A stretch of DNA of 64,000 bases from Thalassia testudinum (taxonomy: Eukaryota > Streptophyta > Magnoliopsida > Alismatales > Hydrocharitaceae): NCBI GenBank assembly GCA_037157565.1, contig JAZHRO010000026.1, positions 31,982,501-32,046,500 of the forward strand, written 5' to 3'. Positions 60,777-64,000 of this stretch are shown in pieces. The position numbers and the translations under genes are program-made. Below the pieces are notes generated by a model, which saw only the letters and a list, made by a program, of their open reading frames with translations, had not been told where the DNA came from and made no database searches. Position 1 is the first letter of the stretch. Every line of letters starts with the position of its first letter.

Positions 60777-62287
60777 TGATGATAATGCCATCATTAGCCA
60801 CAAGTATCTTTAATTAGTCACAATCCATTGATAAATGCTCCTACATAACCGCCAAAAGACCGTAATTCATTGTATATCCATTCTGAGAAATAAATAGTAG
60901 AATAGGGGTAAAATTACAGTTTTAACAGAATATCCTAAATGCAAAATAACCATGGGTTTTCCAAGGGGTTTATTGAAGGTCAAATGTTCATAAATGTCTA
61001 ATAAGAGGGTCCATGCAAATAGAAATGGGTTTTCACGCATCTCAAGAATTAATAGACATCTGAAACCCTAAAAACAAATCTGCTTAATTAATAGAAATTT
61101 CGGTCAGGATAAAATTCACTTAAACCTTCTAAACATCATAGAAAAATATTCTATAAGGTTTGGTACTTTTGATTTGACCATCTGAACCCATTTTGACCTA
61201 AAACAGAGTCTCAAACAGGAAGTTGCCCTAATTTAGGTTTCTGCATAAATTATCTAGTCAAACTTGGTCAAAACCAAAATCCAACTTCACCATCAGATTC
61301 CTTGGGCCCAAATTAGGTTTGTATCAAAATTTGGGCCCAATTAGAGATCATCTTGACCTAGTTTGCACTTCAGTCCAGTCTGACTCTTTTTCTCACATAT
61401 GCACCCCTAGCTTTTTTAATTCCTTACAAATGGGTCCCTAAGTTTGTCATATTATTTGCAATCAGGTCCCTCCACCATTATCATGGATGAACTCCTACTC
61501 CGGTGACCTTCAATCAGAGATTTCTCTTTGATTCCTTGACGAATCTCTCCCAAAAATGGAAGGACTCTTGACGAGATCCCCTTCCATCTGAGCTCATTCA
61601 TGGCCTTCCAAATCCATCCAAAGGCTCATGTGAACTGTTTGAAGGATCGGGTCTCCTATTTCACGAAGCTTCCAAGCTTGGTTTCCAACCTTGGAAAGCT
61701 CCCTTGAGGCCTATATAAGGACCCCTGAGGACAAATCGTCCTCCTTAGCTTGGTTTGGAGGCCGGATACCCCCTCTTCCCTTCTCCCTGACCTCCTTCTC
61801 CGCCAACTCCGACAAGTCCTCCGACCACCTTCTTCATCCACCTTCACAAACAATAACGGGTGGATTCTTCTTCCCTACGTTCTTCCGTGTCTTCCAATGC
61901 TGGCGAACGCCACCTTCCTCGTCTTCCTCATCGCTCCTTCACCATTGAAGATTTCGTCTTCTCCGTCGCTAACCTGAAAAAATCGGCGCGAATCCTCCCT
62001 TTCGTCCCTTCGATTTATGTTAGTTAGGTTCCATTAGATCCTTAGGTTAATTTTCTCCCTTCCAAACTCCGAATCAACCCTCGACTCTGCTGCCAACCAC
62101 CTTCGTCTTCACCTCCGGCCATACCTCCGAAGAGGTTTTCCCATCACCTCACACCTCCAAACACCTCGCCAATACCCTCACAACCTTCGCCACTCATCCC
62201 CGCACAAAACCCCTCAACTAATTTCGCCTCTTGCCCACCCAAACCACCCACCGAACAACCCCACATTCTCTGACCTTTTCAACTCCC
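60777..62287 (+). mobile_element. Partial LTR L, B family
   Basis: It starts TGATGATAATGCCATCA, the counterpart of B's tip. Shared blocks include CCATCTGAAC and the phrase TTTTGACCTA (about 61178-61200). The TATA box (TATATAAG) is at about 61713. Its right end is not a proper LTR edge: near 62288 sequence of the inverted J-family LTR M begins. So it was truncated, or M was inserted with loss. The left flank GTGGC has no visible partner. Confidence 0.7.
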
Positions 62288-63967
62288 GAGCTTGAAAAGA
62301 GTCCTCCAACTCCTTCCTTGCTATGCTCCGCCAAGGTGATGTCCTCCAAAGCAAGCCCTAAGGGGGCGTGCTATAAGCTTTTCTCCAAGGGTGGACGTCC
62401 ATCTTAGATCCTTCTCCTTTGCCTGGCCATCCTCCTTGAAGTAGAAAAGTCCTCCTCCTTGGCATGGCTCGAGTTGAAGAGAGTGCGGAGAAGAAGGCAC
62501 CAAAGGGGCTGGTGATGTGCCCCCTTAATCTTCTTCTCTACTCCTTCTTCTTGGCCGTGGGTATAGGTGGATGTAGGTGGAAGTAAACACTAATGGAGGA
62601 TGAAGAAAAAGGGTGGTAGGTGGTGGGTTTATATAGAGTAGGAAGGAGGCTAAGGTGACTCTTGAAATAGAGGGCTAAGATGGGAAGATGGAGGTGGTTG
62701 GGGATCCTATGGCTAAGGGTAATTGTCACCGACACAACGGGTGCCATTGGGTGGTTATGGTGGTGAAAGGGCACCTATATTTGGTGCCAACTATGGGGCT
62801 TCTAGAAAGTAGGTGAGGTGGATGGTGGAGATGATTTTAAGGAGAGGTGTATGGTGGAGATGAAGGGAATTTTGGAGGGAAAGTTGGCGCCAAAAGGGAA
62901 AGGTTCTAGAAGGTTATTTTGGAGGGAAAATAGGTGGCTTTTGGTAGTGGTGATGGGGTGAAGGGGTGTGATGGTGGTGGCGCCAACTTGGAGTAGGATA
63001 GCTAGCTTAGGTAAGCTTAGTTGATGGAGCTAGCTAGGGTTGAGTTGAAGGTGGTGGATGGCCAAGGAGATGGATGCTAGCTAAGCTAAGCTAAGCTAAG
63101 CTAGCTTAGCTAGCTATGGAGTAGAGGAGGAGGTATTGGAGCTAGGATTTGAAGAGAGGAGCTGAGGTGGAGAAGTCTGGAGCTTGAAATGGAGCTGGCA
63201 GCTGCTGAAGAGGCTGGCATGGAGCTACTCTAGCTGGCTTAGCTTGCTAATTCTTTACTAGCTGCTAAGCCAAGTTAAAGTGAGTTGGCTTCTACCATAA
63301 TGAGCTAAGGTGTGCTGGGTCTGGTACTCCCGGGGAGGTTCAAACTGGTTGAGGCAGCTAAGGTAACTTAGCTCAACTGAGATGAGATAAGCTGTGTCCC
63401 CAGGAGCTGGACTTGAGCTTCCTGAGCTGGAATGAAGTCATCTTCAGCTGGCTGGAGTTGAGTGGAGCTGGATGTAGCTGGACCTGAGCTGGGGTGAACT
63501 CCAGTCAACTCAGCTGAGCAAGCTAGAGCTCCCTATGGACTAATGGGAGCTGAGATGAGCTAGACTCAGCTAAGTTGAGCTGGATCTGAGCTGACCTAAG
63601 TTGGGGTGAGCTAAGATGAGCTCTCTTGAGCTTCCATTCAACTGAGATGAGCTAAATGGAGCTAGGATGAGCTAACCCTAATTCAGGTGAGCTGAATTCC
63701 AGCTATGGTGAGCTGGATCAAGCTAAGTTCCAGCTAGTGAGAGCTTCTCCTTCACTAGTTGTCTTCTTGAGTGCTATGGTTTTAGGGATCTGTATACCTG
63801 TTCATCCCTAACACTCACAAAAATAGATGAAAAAGATAATAAAAAATGCAATGCATGCCTAACCTAATTAATGCCTAAATGCAACCCAAAAACTCATTTG
63901 TGGAGTAAAATCCTAAGAGCTAGGCTTATTTTAATGCATAAGAATAATGATAAACTGGCGTTTATCA
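62288..63967 (-). mobile_element. Partial LTR M, J family, inverted
   Basis: Its right edge TGATAAACTGGCGTTTATCA (63948-63967) is the LTR tip. From there leftwards it follows J's LTR on the minus strand. It has an AGCT/GAGCT-rich part (about 63000-63720), TTGGCGCC sites (near 62776, 62886 and 62975), a TATA box (about 62629-62636) and the downstream block CTTGAAAAGA-like at 62290. The R/U5 end of the LTR is missing. It forms an inverted repeat of about 1.7 kb with J's LTR, with arms about 5 kb apart. Confidence 0.75.
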
Positions 63968-64000
63968 GTCTTCAATTAGGCATCACGATCACAGCAGTTG
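63968..64000. other. Sequence flanking M at the window end
   Basis: 33 bp with nothing recognisable apart from a short TTAGGCATCA phrase also found in J's LTR near 55180. Too short to assign. Confidence 0.2.

Overview
The window is nuclear DNA of a flowering plant with a repeat-rich genome. I find no cellular gene, tRNA, rRNA or bacterial-type feature. Almost every base can be assigned to LTR retrotransposons, mainly Ty3/gypsy elements of the Athila type. The evidence is an Asp-tRNA-like primer-binding site, a DLGxS protease, an FMDD reverse transcriptase, and an integrase with the NGQAE signature. There is also one Ty1/copia element of Sirevirus type. The species cannot be named from the sequence. 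The dense nesting, many solo LTRs and decayed reading frames suggest heterochromatin.

The layout is a set of nested insertions, most of which can be peeled apart through 5-bp target-site duplications (TSDs). The host is an old + strand Athila element (A). Its 5' LTR remnant ends at 1685 and its coding pieces lie at 2983-4053, 10605-11775, 15759-15817, 22492-23238, 48993-49030, 50696-51317 and 52714-54650. Into A went: solo LTR B (4054-10604, TSD TGCAC), itself hit by a 3.97-kb solo LTR C1 (5998-9967, TSD CTACC); a second copy C2 (11776-15758, TSD CTAAC); solo LTR D (15818-22491, TSD TTAAG/TTATG), which carries the gag-only Sirevirus E (16271-21202); full-length minus-strand Athila F (23239-48992, TSD ATCAT), whose integrase was split by full-length + strand Athila G (27106-41041, TSD CAATG); and solo LTRs H (49031-50695, TSD GCCCT) and I (51318-52713, TSD TCAGT).

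From 55093 to the end there is another + strand element (J) with its 5' LTR, primer-binding site and leader, cut by LTR pieces K and L and followed by an inverted partial LTR of J's own family (M). The start of the window (1-563) is the end of another F-family LTR.

All coding regions are broken by stops, frameshifts or insertions. G is the best preserved Athila but has several frameshifts, two gag stops, a mutated integrase catalytic Asp and a 3' LTR that lost its TATA region. E has the most similar LTR pair and so looks like the youngest visible insertion. The most interesting signals are in the LTRs: hairpin palindromes at the 5' tip of several unrelated families, a 22-bp G-box palindrome about 430-455 bp from the tip in three related LTR groups, a dense GACGTC array upstream of E's TATA box, and a TGGCGCCA array in J.
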